A stretch of DNA of 35,160 nt from NCBI GenBank assembly GCA_015065385.1, contig SVQK01000092.1, positions 1 through 35,160 of the forward strand, read 5' to 3'. Positions 1 through 7,720 of this stretch are shown piece by piece. The notes beneath the pieces were generated by a model. The model was given only the letters and a program-made list of their open reading frames with translations, was not told where the DNA came from and searched no databases. Origin of the DNA: Oscillospiraceae bacterium (GTDB lineage: Bacteria > Bacillota > Clostridia > Oscillospirales > CAG-272). The translations under genes were made by a program, and so were the position numbers. The first letter of the stretch is position 1. Each line of letters opens with the position of its first letter.

Positions 1-293
1 CTCCGGCCTCCGCCATGTAATACGCCGCGGCGCACTGTTCTCCGGAGGTCATGCCCTCGTTCCAGTCCGCCATGACGATCACAAGATCGCTCTCCTCGGA
101 GGAGCGGGCGATCTGGCTGTTGACGCTCTCGGATCCGATGGGATAGGCGGATCCCCCGACGGTGAGCAGCGCGACGGTCAGATCGCCCGCTCCTCCGAGG
201 AGAGCGATCTTGTGATCGTCATGGCGGACTGGAACGAGGGCATGACCTCCGGAGAACAGTGCGCCGCGGCGTATTACATGGCGGAGGCCGGAG
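1..293. repeat. Perfect 115-bp inverted repeat with 63-nt loop at window edge
   Basis: Bases 1-115 are the exact reverse complement of 179-293, and 116-178 form the loop. Both arms code for the same piece of a CapA-like protein. Reading the minus strand through the loop gives a sensible continuation ending ...GSESVNSQIARSSEES. Reading the plus strand through the loop gives an open but unconvincing stretch (DALGSDGIGGSPDGEQRDGQ). The natural gene order is therefore probably the reverse complement of 178-116 joined to 179 onwards. The plus-strand bases 1-178 look like a fold-back copy rather than real upstream DNA. A biological palindrome is possible but less likely at the very edge of the sequence. 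Confidence 0.9.
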
Positions 294-676
294 CGGACGT
301 GATCGTCGGAACGGGCTATACCGTTGGAGCCGTGGACTGGCTCGACAAGAACGACGGGACCGAATCCCTCGTGGCCTATTCCCTCGGGAACCTGCTCTCC
401 ACCTCGCCGTATTACGAGAACCTCACGGGCGGCATCCTGACCTTTACCGCCGAAAAGCGGAGCAGCGGGAAGGTCGCCGTGAAGGACGTGACCCTGACTC
501 CCACCTTCACCCATATGGAAAAGGGCCGGAGCGAGGTTCAGGTCTTCCCCCTGTCCTCTTACCGGGACGAGCTTGCGAAAGTCCACTATATCGGCGGTCT
601 GAGCGCGGATTTCCTCACCTCCTATGTCCGGTCCGTGGTTCCGGCCGTCTACCTTCCGAAGGAATATCGGGGATGA
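179..676 (+). CDS. CapA-like (PGA_cap family) protein, C-terminal part
   Basis: Only the last ~166 residues are present, because the 5' part is lost in the fold-back at the window edge. No true start can be given; the frame stays open to base 2 but that upstream reading is artefactual. The fragment resembles the end of the poly-gamma-glutamate synthesis CapA metallophosphatase-like family: an E-S-D-L-V-I-V strand, a G-A-D-V-I-V-G segment and the V-A-Y-S-L-G-N-L block. Family members usually have a histidine in an HWG-type motif after the first strand and an H-x-H cluster after the GADVIG segment. Here these read MADWNEG and VGTGYTV, so the metal-binding histidines are missing. The stop TGA lies 4 nt before the first amidase gene, so the two are probably co-transcribed. 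Its role in poly-glutamate or cell-wall metabolism is inference only. Confidence 0.7.
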   Translation, partial: QIARSSEESDLVIVMADWNEGMTSGEQCAAAYYMAEAGADVIVGTGYTVGAVDWLDKNDGTESLVAYSLGNLLSTSPYYENLTGGILTFTAEKRSSGKVAVKDVTLTPTFTHMEKGRSEVQVFPLSSYRDELAKVHYIGGLSADFLTSYVRSVVPAVYLPKEYRG

Positions 677-680
677 TGGT

Positions 681-1520
681 ATGATCTGTCACTGTAAGAA
701 ACCGACCGCGCTTCTTCTCGTTCTCGCGCTCTTATTATCTCTGATAGGTTCCTGCCTCGCCGGATGTTCGAAAAAACAGGCCGGGGACGGGAGCGCGGCA
801 GCGAAAAAGGAAGTCATCGAACTGCCCCCTGCCTCCCCCGCGATGGGCGTCGGACGGGTCATGCCCGGCGTGTACGTCGATCGGGACGAGCTGATCCTGA
901 TCGATCCCGGCCACGGATTCGACGATCCCGGAACCGGAGACACGGACGCCAGCTGGTGGAAGACGCTGGACGTCAGAGAGCGGGACGTGACGCTCGCTGT
1001 GGCGAAGATGCTGAACGAGGAGCTTCAGGCGAGAGGGTTCCGGACCATGATGACCCACGACGGCGTGACCTTCCCGGAGGAATTCAACTACGACGGAAAC
1101 AACAAGTTCATGCCGGACGAGCGGGCCGCGTACATCAATTACGTCGCCCCGGACTATATGGTTTCCGTCCATGTCAATTCCGCCGAGAATCAGGGAGCCT
1201 GCGGCGCGATCGTATTCTACAACCTCACGAGCCCGACCAAATGGAACGACTGGTCCGAGCCCGCCGCCGAGTTCATCGCGGACGCCATCGACGAGTATGT
1301 GGTGATTTCCGCGCCGACAAAGCTCGGGAACGAGATCACCCATGAATTTGCCTCCTACGCGGTCACGCGCGACACCCACGCCCCAGGATGCCTGATCGAG
1401 ATGGGTTACGCGACGAACGAGGTGGACGCGCAGAACCTGCTCAGAGAGGATTGGCAGCGCTCCATGGCGGAGGGGATCGCCGCGGGAATCGCGCGGTTCT
1501 TCGACAGTCTGGAGGAGTGA
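681..1520 (+). CDS. N-acetylmuramoyl-L-alanine amidase (Amidase_3) lipoprotein, copy 1
   Basis: This 279-aa protein is predicted to cut the amide bond between MurNAc and L-alanine of peptidoglycan at the outer face of the membrane. Residues 1-29 form a lipoprotein signal with lipobox L-A-G-C (Cys29), which fixes the start at ATG 681 rather than an in-frame start further upstream. The Amidase_3 domain spans about residues 70-279. Zinc ligands expected for the family are visible: His78 (DPGHG), Glu100 (RERDVTL), His164 (SVHVN), and the catalytic Glu240 (CLIEMGYATN). It starts 4 nt after the CapA-like stop and is followed by a clear paralogue, so this is a tandem duplication in one operon. The ribosome binding site is weak, suggesting translational coupling. 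Confidence 0.88.
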   Translation: MICHCKKPTALLLVLALLLSLIGSCLAGCSKKQAGDGSAAAKKEVIELPPASPAMGVGRVMPGVYVDRDELILIDPGHGFDDPGTGDTDASWWKTLDVRERDVTLAVAKMLNEELQARGFRTMMTHDGVTFPEEFNYDGNNKFMPDERAAYINYVAPDYMVSVHVNSAENQGACGAIVFYNLTSPTKWNDWSEPAAEFIADAIDEYVVISAPTKLGNEITHEFASYAVTRDTHAPGCLIEMGYATNEVDAQNLLREDWQRSMAEGIAAGIARFFDSLEE

Positions 1521-1523
1521 GGC

Positions 1524-1595
1524 ATGAATTCTGGTACATTTCCCGTCCGCCCTCCGCGGCGCGGGACAACGGATAGCTATGAAACTGCAATGTAA
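1524..1595 (+). CDS. Possible 23-codon coupling ORF overlapping the second amidase start
   Basis: A short ORF begins at ATG 1524 behind a good Shine-Dalgarno (GGAG at 1511-1517, inside the end of amidase 1) and stops at TAA 1593-1595, 17 nt inside the second amidase gene. The second amidase has only a weak ribosome binding site of its own. Translation of the small ORF could deliver ribosomes to ATG 1579 by termination-reinitiation. The peptide (MNSGTFPVRPPRRGTTDSY...) has no recognisable features. It could be chance; only the position and the ribosome binding site support it. Confidence 0.3.
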   Translation: MNSGTFPVRPPRRGTTDSYETAM

Positions 1596-2481
1596 GAAAA
1601 CGGCGGCTTTTCTGACAGCCGCGCTTCTCGGAGTCTTCTTCCTTGCGGGCTGTTCCGAAAGGAATTCCGGGAACGAAGCGGCCGAGACTGAATCCTCTCA
1701 GGGTTCGACTCCCGAAACCGGGGAGCGGACCGCGGAGACGGAGCAGGATCGGGGGGACGCCGCCGGAGTCAGCGAAGAGATCATATCCCTTCCTCCCGCG
1801 ATGCCCGCCGTGGGCGTCGGACGGATCATGCCGGAGGTGGTGGAGCAGCGGGATATTCTCATCTGCGTGGATCCCGGACACGGATTCGAGGACGGCGGCA
1901 GCGGAGACGCGGAAACCTCCTTTTATCCGGCGGGGACGCTCGAGAAGGATATCACACTCGCCGTTGCGACGATGGTCAACGAGGATCTTGTGAAGCGGGG
2001 CTTTCAGACGGTCATGACCCACAACGGGATCGACCAGCCCGAATACGACTGGGACGGCAATTGGAAGTTCAATCCAAACGAGCGCGTCGCCATGATGAAC
2101 GATCTGAATCCGGATTACATCGTCTCGATCCACACGAACACCACGGGAAATCCGAACGCGTGCGGCGTCGAGATTTACTACGACCACGTCAGCGGCTCGA
2201 AGGCGAACGACTGGAACGAACCGGCGGCGGAAACCATCGCGGCGGCCATCGACGACCTTGTAGAGACCACGGCTCCGACGGATCTGCGAAACCCAATCAA
2301 CGCGGAGAACGCCTCTCTCGCCGTGATCCGGGATTCCCACCCTGCCGCCTGCCTCATCGAGCTGGGGTTCTGTACCAATGAACAGGACGCGAAAAACCTG
2401 ATCGATCCGACCTGGCAGGCCTCCATCGCGGACGCCATCGCCGAAGGGATCGAGCGGTTCTTCGACAGCCGGGAGAGTTGA
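1579..2481 (+). CDS. N-acetylmuramoyl-L-alanine amidase (Amidase_3) lipoprotein, copy 2
   Basis: A 300-aa paralogue of the preceding protein with the same layout. Residues 1-25 are a lipoprotein signal ending in L-A-G-C (Cys25). Residues ~26-65 are a Glu/Thr/Ser-rich linker, longer than in copy 1, followed by the shared PPAMPAVGVGRIMP segment and an Amidase_3 domain from ~92. Expected zinc and catalytic residues are His101 (DPGHG), Glu122 (LEKDITL), His185 (SIHTN) and Glu261 (CLIELGFCTN). Both copies are therefore probably active peptidoglycan amidases anchored to the membrane. The stop is 1 nt before the start of the AEC transporter, so they share a transcript. The longer linker may let copy 2 reach further into the wall; that is inference. 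Confidence 0.9.
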   Translation: MKLQCKKTAAFLTAALLGVFFLAGCSERNSGNEAAETESSQGSTPETGERTAETEQDRGDAAGVSEEIISLPPAMPAVGVGRIMPEVVEQRDILICVDPGHGFEDGGSGDAETSFYPAGTLEKDITLAVATMVNEDLVKRGFQTVMTHNGIDQPEYDWDGNWKFNPNERVAMMNDLNPDYIVSIHTNTTGNPNACGVEIYYDHVSGSKANDWNEPAAETIAAAIDDLVETTAPTDLRNPINAENASLAVIRDSHPAACLIELGFCTNEQDAKNLIDPTWQASIADAIAEGIERFFDSRES

Positions 2482-2482
2482 T

Positions 2483-3442
2483 ATGATCGACAATCTGGTG
2501 TACAGCGTCAACGCCATCCTGCCCATCTTCCTTCTGGTGGTTCTCGGATGGATCCTGAAACGGGCAGGGAAGCTCACCGATTCGTTCACCGAGGTCGCGG
2601 ACTGGCTCGTCTTCAAGGTCGGCCTGCCCGTGATGCTTTTTCTCGAGGTGGCGGAAAGCTCCCTCGCCGAGAGCGGGGACGGACTGCTGATCCTGTATCT
2701 GATCGTGGCCGTCACGGCGAGCTTCACGCTCATGTCCCTCCTGTCCCCCTTCATCGTGCGGAAACCGGAAATGCGCGGGGCCTTCATTCAGGGCTCCTGC
2801 CGCTCGAATTTCGCCATCCTCGGCGTGCCGCTGGCGCAGAATATGTTCGGAGACGTGGGCGGACAGGTGATCGCCATCACGATGCCCTTCGTCATCCTCA
2901 TGTTCAACTCCTATTCCGTCGTCATTCTGTCGATCTTCTCCGGAAGCCGGGAGCAGAAATTCGGATGGAAGACCCTGAAAGGGATCCTCAAGTCCATCGT
3001 GACCAATCCCCTGATCATCGGAGTGATCATCGGCGTGCCGTTCATGCTCTGGCAGATTCCCCTGCCCACCGCCGCATCGAAGACTCTGCACTATCTCTCC
3101 GGTCTGACAACTCCCCTTGCCCTTCTGTCCCTCGGCGCGAACTTCAAGTCGGAAAGTCTGAGAGGGCGTGCCGGATACGCGGTTCTCGGAGCGCTCAACC
3201 GGACGGTGATCATCCCGGCAGTTGCGGTCACCGCGGCGGCTCTCTTCGGCCTGAGAGGACCGTCCCTCGGGGTCGTGCTGATCTGTTTCGGCGCGCCCAC
3301 AGCGGTTTCCAGCTACATCATGGCAAAAAAAATGAACAACGACCACGAGCTTGCGGCGCAGATCCTTCTGCTCTCGACCATGCTCTGCGTGTTCACCATC
3401 TTCATCGGTATTTTCATTCTGAAATCTCTGGATCTGATTTAG
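2483..3442 (+). CDS. AEC-family (auxin efflux carrier-like) permease
   Basis: A 319-aa very hydrophobic protein with about ten predicted membrane segments in two similar halves, the usual size and arrangement of the bacterial AEC family. Recognisable family segments are the N-terminal NAILPIFLLVVLGWILKR, the first-half RSNFAILGVPLAQ block, and the second-half GLTTPLALLSLGANF block. Bacterial AEC proteins move organic acids such as malate or malonate; the substrate cannot be read from sequence. A GGGAGAG ribosome binding site lies at the end of the amidase 2 gene, and the start follows its stop by 1 nt. The gene after it begins 43 nt on without an obvious terminator. Confidence 0.88.
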   Translation: MIDNLVYSVNAILPIFLLVVLGWILKRAGKLTDSFTEVADWLVFKVGLPVMLFLEVAESSLAESGDGLLILYLIVAVTASFTLMSLLSPFIVRKPEMRGAFIQGSCRSNFAILGVPLAQNMFGDVGGQVIAITMPFVILMFNSYSVVILSIFSGSREQKFGWKTLKGILKSIVTNPLIIGVIIGVPFMLWQIPLPTAASKTLHYLSGLTTPLALLSLGANFKSESLRGRAGYAVLGALNRTVIIPAVAVTAAALFGLRGPSLGVVLICFGAPTAVSSYIMAKKMNNDHELAAQILLLSTMLCVFTIFIGIFILKSLDLI

Positions 3443-3485
3443 CCCTCGGCTTGTCGGATCACTATCAATATGGGAGCGTATCATC

Positions 3486-4526
3486 ATGATCAATCTTGAA
3501 AAAGAAATCCGCGAACAGCCCGAAGCTCTGTCGAGAGTCCTCGATCTCAATCTGCCCGTGATCCGGGAGGTTGTGGAAAAGGCGAAGGCGAACGGCGTGA
3601 AGAACGTCTATTTCGCAGCCCGCGGCACATCCGACCACGCCTGTGTCTACGCGCAGTATCTGTTCGGCATTTTCGCCGGGATCCCCTGCACCCTTGGCAC
3701 TCCCTCCGTGTTCACCAAGTACGGCGCGCATGTGGATCTCTCCGGCAATCTCGTCGTCGGCGTGTCCCAGTCCGGCAAGGCGGAGGACGTTCTCGCGGTC
3801 CTCGAATCCGCGAAGAAGGACGGCGCGATCACGGTCGCCGTTACCAACAATACGGATTCGCCCATGGCCAAATCGGCGGACTACCACCTCTTCTGCGGAT
3901 GCGGTCATGAAGCCAGCATCGCCGCGACGAAGACCTTTACCACGCAGATGACCATTCTCGGCGCTATGGCGGCTGTCTGGGCTGGATGCGACGATCTGCT
4001 GGACGCTTTCCGCGCTCTTCCCGCCAAGGCTCAGGAAATGCTCGACGCGAAGTACGACGATATCATGGCCTTTGCCGAGAAGTACCGGAATATTCCCGGA
4101 GCGATCCTCCTCGGCCGCGGCATTTCCTACTGCATCGCCCTCGAAGGCGCGCTCAAGATGCTCGAGACCAACAAGCTCAAGATGAAGGGCTATCCGACCT
4201 CCGACTTCCATCACGGTCCGATCGCGCAGGTCAAGCCGGGGGATCTGGTGTTCGTGCTGTCTCCGAAGGGCGCGACCTCCGGCGATTCCCGCGACATCAT
4301 CGAAAAGCTCCTGAACGTGAACGCGGATGTGGTCGTACTCACCGACGACGCTTCGGAAGCTCCCGCCGGAACCACCCCGTTCGTCATTCCCGCCACCGGA
4401 TGTGAGTTCACCTTCCCGCAGATCGCCGTCATGTTCTTCCAGCTCCTTGCCTGCTGCATGACCATCGTCCGCGGCATCGACCCCGATCAGGCCGGCGTCA
4501 TCAACAAGATCACCATCACAAAATAA
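3486..4526 (+). CDS. Double-SIS sugar-phosphate enzyme (NagB-II/FrlB/GlmS-C-like)
   Basis: A 346-aa cytoplasmic protein made of two SIS domains (about residues 30-165 and 195-335) without the glutaminase half of GlmS. Visible motifs are the N-terminal E-x-x-EQPEAL, AARGTSDHA, the phosphate-binding VSQSGKAEDV, AVTNNTDSPMAKSADY, EASIAATKTFTTQ and the second-domain EGALKMLETNKLKMKGY followed by SDFHHGP. This places it with amino-sugar-phosphate deaminases/isomerases such as NagB-II, or fructosamine-phosphate deglycases such as FrlB. The exact substrate is uncertain. A GGGAG ribosome binding site precedes ATG 3486. It is the last gene of the plus-strand run and ends at a strong terminator. Amidase action yields peptide-free glycan, so an amino-sugar role would fit the neighbourhood, but that is inference. 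Confidence 0.82.
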   Translation: MINLEKEIREQPEALSRVLDLNLPVIREVVEKAKANGVKNVYFAARGTSDHACVYAQYLFGIFAGIPCTLGTPSVFTKYGAHVDLSGNLVVGVSQSGKAEDVLAVLESAKKDGAITVAVTNNTDSPMAKSADYHLFCGCGHEASIAATKTFTTQMTILGAMAAVWAGCDDLLDAFRALPAKAQEMLDAKYDDIMAFAEKYRNIPGAILLGRGISYCIALEGALKMLETNKLKMKGYPTSDFHHGPIAQVKPGDLVFVLSPKGATSGDSRDIIEKLLNVNADVVVLTDDASEAPAGTTPFVIPATGCEFTFPQIAVMFFQLLACCMTIVRGIDPDQAGVINKITITK

Positions 4527-4544
4527 ACGCGGCCCAACGCAATC

Positions 4545-4587
4545 AAGCCGGACTTGAACCTTTGTCGGTTCGTCCGGCTTGTTTTTT
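4545..4587 (+). terminator. Intrinsic terminator after the SIS gene
   Basis: A 9-bp stem (AAGCCGGAC at 4545-4553 with GTCCGGCTT at 4572-4580) is followed by a T-run at 4582-4587. It sits 18 nt after the SIS stop. The opposite strand lacks a T-run, so it acts only on the plus strand. Confidence 0.9.
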
Positions 4588-4591
4588 GGTT

Positions 4592-7564
4592 TCAATCAGG
4601 CCGTTCCGTCTGCCTGCTTTCCTTCCGGATCCGGCGGATCCTCAGCAAGCATTTCCGGATGGTGTCGAGCGGAACGACGGCGGCGGAAAGCAGGGCAACG
4701 CGGAAGAGATCGTCGGAGGCCAGCGGAACACAGCGGAATACCTCTCCGCCGAAATAGACGATCAAAAGCTGCATGACGAGGACCGCCGGCATGATGAGGG
4801 AGAACGAGCGGTTCTCTGCGAGGTGGGCAAACAGATTGATCCGCGGCGTGCGGGTGGTGAACGCGATGACGATGCCCATGAAGACGAAGAGCGCGAAGAA
4901 CAGCGTCAGCCGGTAGATGCTGTCCCCCGGAAACAGGAGCTTGAACGGGGGGGAGAGCAGAAAGAGCATCGAGACTAAGAGCGCAAACGATCCGGTCAGA
5001 GCCGTCTGCGCTGCCATCTCTCTCGTCAGGATCGGTTCATCCCGTTTGACCGGCGGCTGGAGCATGACGTCGGAGAGCGCCGGTTCGCCCGCGAAGGCAA
5101 GGGATCCGAGGGTGTCCATGATCATGTTGACCCAGAGCATCTGAATCACGGTGACAGGACTTTCGATCCCGAAGACCGTCCCGAGAACCGACACGCCGAC
5201 CGCCGCGAGGTTCATCGTAAGCTGGTAGGTGATGAACTTGCGGATGCTTGAAAAGATCGTGCGCCCATAGAGGACCGCCCGGGTGATGGAAACGAAGTTG
5301 TCGTCGGTGATCACGATATCCCCCGCCTCCCTTGCCACGTCCGCGCCGCTCCCCATGGCGAATCCGACGTCTGCGGCTTTGAGCGCCGGCGCGTCGTTGA
5401 TGCCGTCCCCGGTCATGCCCACGATGTGTCCCTCCTCCCTCGCCAACCGGACCAGACGGCTCTTGTCCGTGGGGGTCACCCGGGAAATGACGGCGAGACG
5501 CGGCAGAAGCCTGCAGAGATCCCCGTCGGTCAGTGAGCGGAGCGCAGATCCGTCCAAAAGAAGGGGAGAGGCCCCCTCTGGAATCCTTGCGGGATCGACG
5601 ATCCGCGGAGCGTTTTGTGGAAGGATCCCGCAGGATTGTGCGATCGCGGCCGCCGTATCCGCGTTGTCCCCGGTGATCATGACCACCTGAATCCCCGCCG
5701 TCCGACACTCCTCCACCGCGCCGGGGACCTCGGGCCGGATCTCGTCCCGCAGAACGGACAGGGCGGCAAAGGTCAGCGGCACCGATCCGAGTTCCTTCTG
5801 CAGCGCGGCGAATCCGTCGGAAGGGGCCTCCGCGTGCAGGATCAGGCGGGCGGAGGAGGACGCGGTCTCCCGGATCAGAGCTTCGAGCGCGGAGCGGAGG
5901 ACGGGATTCATGGGGCGCGCGTTTCCGGCCTCGTCCATCCAGAAGGCGCAGTACGGGAGAAGAAGATCCGGCGCGCCGCGGAGCAGGATCCGGTTTCCGC
6001 TCACCCCCGCCGCGAATTTGCGGGATGAATCGAAAGGGATCCTCTCCCGCTTTGCCGAGTGAACGGGGACTGCGGGGAGTCTGCGGGAGAATACAGCCAG
6101 CGCTTTTTCCGTCTGATTTCCGGAGGAAGCGCAGACGGACGCGCTCTCCCTCAGATGAAGCGCGATCGCCGTCGGACAGCTCCCGATCCCGGGCAAGCTC
6201 GTGAAGACGGTCCCGTCGGGTGTCCGGATCGATCTGGGACGCACCTTTTCCGGTGATTCTTCTTTTCTTTTCCGGAAAGGACGGATGTGCCCGGGAGGAT
6301 CCGGAAGAGACCGAGAGGCCGGATCCGCAGAGGGATTCCCGACCGTCAGAACGCTCTCCACTGTCAGCCGTCCCGTCGTGAGCGTTCCGGTCTTGTCGGT
6401 GAACAGCAGATCGACGCTCCCCGCCGTCTCGATCCCGACCAGACGCCGAACCAGAACGCCGTGTTTCATCATCTTCTTCATATTGGCCGCCAGCACGACG
6501 GTGATCATCATGGGCAGTCCCTCCGGAACCGCGACCACCAGAATCGATATGGCGAGGGTCAGGGCATGACTCAGCTCCCGCAGGACGAAAGAGGGATCCG
6601 TGAGGCGCATCAGGGCAACTGCGGCGTTCTGTCCCGCGTCGAACCAGAAGGAATCCGCCAGATAAACCGCCGCTACGATCCCCGCGGAGACATAGCCGAT
6701 CCGGGAGATCGACCGGGCCAGCGCGGACAGGCGGTTTTTCAGCGGGCTGACTCCGTCCTCGGCCTCAAGCTCCCCGGCGATCTGACCGTACAGCGTGGAG
6801 GGGCCGACCGCGGTGACCAGCATGATCCCGCCGCCCTCCGTCACATGGCTGCCCCGCAGAAGGGAATGGGGATCCCCGGGGCGCGGCTCTCTGTCCGGTT
6901 CTGGGGAAGCGTGCGATTTCCGGACCGGGCGGCTTTCTCCCGTCAGCGGGGACTCGTCGCAGGAAAGATCCCCCGAGAGCAGGATCCCGTCGGCGGGCAC
7001 GGTGTCTCCCGGCTTCAAAAGGACCAGATCGTGCCGCACCAGCTCTCCCGCGGATACGGCTTTTTCTGCCCCGTCCCTGAGAACGCGGCATCGGCTGTCT
7101 CCGAGCGCGGCGTAGAGCTTTTCAAAGGACGCGCCTGACGACCGTTCCGACAGCGTGGAGACCAGCGCGGACACAAGGACGGTCAGCGCGATCCCCGCGG
7201 ATTCGGCCCAGCCCGTCCCCGAAAAGCTGAACACGGTGTTGACGGCCAGCGCGAACAACAGGATCCGGATAATGGGATCGTTCAGGGAGGAGAGAAACAA
7301 GCGGAGAAAACCGGGACGTTTTCCGGGAACCACCGCGTTCGAGCCGTACCTTTCCCGGGACCGCTCCGCCTCCTGGTCTGTCAGACCGCGGGCAAGGGGC
7401 GGCACCGGTATATCCGGTTCTGCGGCGGAAGACGGGCGCGGATCGGAGTCGGACGACGAGCGGGGCAGGGGAGGCAGACGCTTCATGACCCGGAGTTCTT
7501 CCGCCGATCCGCGCGCCCCGCCGCCGACCCGAACTCCCGGTCTTTGTTCAATCGATTCGTTCAT
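4592..7564 (-). CDS. Calcium-transporting P-type ATPase (PMCA-like, P2B type)
   Basis: A 990-aa ATP-driven cation pump of the plasma membrane, probably exporting Ca2+. Motifs in order are the cation-ATPase N domain (~52-100), actuator TGES (208-211), membrane segment 4 VAVPEGLP (345-351), phosphorylation site DKTGT (Asp390), a nucleotide-site LLRGAP near 528 (usually KGAP), and TGDGINDAP (718-726). Segment 6 reads VNMIMDTLGSLAFAGEP, whose Asn and Asp are the calcium ligands of PMCA-type pumps. I chose ATG 7564 because AGGTG lies just upstream; an in-frame GTG at 7573 is the alternative. Oddities are a ~50-residue charged, Ser/Pro-rich N-terminal extension and a basic insertion at about 418-455 shortly after the phosphorylation site. 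No clear promoter was seen. Confidence 0.92.
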   Translation of the reverse strand: MNESIEQRPGVRVGGGARGSAEELRVMKRLPPLPRSSSDSDPRPSSAAEPDIPVPPLARGLTDQEAERSRERYGSNAVVPGKRPGFLRLFLSSLNDPIIRILLFALAVNTVFSFSGTGWAESAGIALTVLVSALVSTLSERSSGASFEKLYAALGDSRCRVLRDGAEKAVSAGELVRHDLVLLKPGDTVPADGILLSGDLSCDESPLTGESRPVRKSHASPEPDREPRPGDPHSLLRGSHVTEGGGIMLVTAVGPSTLYGQIAGELEAEDGVSPLKNRLSALARSISRIGYVSAGIVAAVYLADSFWFDAGQNAAVALMRLTDPSFVLRELSHALTLAISILVVAVPEGLPMMITVVLAANMKKMMKHGVLVRRLVGIETAGSVDLLFTDKTGTLTTGRLTVESVLTVGNPSADPASRSLPDPPGHIRPFRKRKEESPEKVRPRSIRTPDGTVFTSLPGIGSCPTAIALHLRESASVCASSGNQTEKALAVFSRRLPAVPVHSAKRERIPFDSSRKFAAGVSGNRILLRGAPDLLLPYCAFWMDEAGNARPMNPVLRSALEALIRETASSSARLILHAEAPSDGFAALQKELGSVPLTFAALSVLRDEIRPEVPGAVEECRTAGIQVVMITGDNADTAAAIAQSCGILPQNAPRIVDPARIPEGASPLLLDGSALRSLTDGDLCRLLPRLAVISRVTPTDKSRLVRLAREEGHIVGMTGDGINDAPALKAADVGFAMGSGADVAREAGDIVITDDNFVSITRAVLYGRTIFSSIRKFITYQLTMNLAAVGVSVLGTVFGIESPVTVIQMLWVNMIMDTLGSLAFAGEPALSDVMLQPPVKRDEPILTREMAAQTALTGSFALLVSMLFLLSPPFKLLFPGDSIYRLTLFFALFVFMGIVIAFTTRTPRINLFAHLAENRSFSLIMPAVLVMQLLIVYFGGEVFRCVPLASDDLFRVALLSAAVVPLDTIRKCLLRIRRIRKESRQTERPD

Positions 7565-7653
7565 ACAGATCACCTGCCCGTTTCAGTCTGTCCGAGCATA
7601 TGCGCGGCGTGAGACGGATATGAAACAGACAAAGCGGGTTCCCAGACAACGTC
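7565..7653. other. Spacer upstream of the ATPase; no convincing promoter
   Basis: This stretch must hold the ATPase promoter, unless it is read from the upstream operon through the terminator at 7654-7698. No hexamer pair with good spacing is convincing. There is a loose, imperfect inverted similarity between GTTTCAGTCTGT and TGAAACAGAC, which might be an operator but is too weak to call. Confidence 0.4.
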
Positions 7654-7698
7654 AAAATCCCGCCGCTCCTTTCCCGGATGTGGGAGGGCTGCGGCGGG
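7654..7698 (-). terminator. Terminator of the sugar operon
   Basis: On the minus strand, CCCGCCGC (7698-7691) pairs with GCGGCGGG (7666-7659), followed by a short T-run (A's at 7654-7657 on the plus strand). It lies just after the stop of the glycosidase gene. Confidence 0.75.
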
Positions 7699-7720
7699 AC
7701 ACTTATTCAGACTTTTCGGT

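Noticed and set aside
2..178. Open reading frame upstream of the CapA-like gene on the plus strand
   Set aside because: It comes from the fold-back copy; the loop reading is not protein-like and the minus strand continues the gene better.
735..1379. Long minus-strand ORF opposite amidase 1
   Set aside because: Shadow of a high-GC gene; no ribosome binding site or family match, and the plus strand has clear catalytic motifs.
2354..3550. 398-aa minus-strand ORF opposite the AEC transporter
   Set aside because: Asp/Glu/His-rich low-complexity composition typical of antisense of membrane-protein genes.
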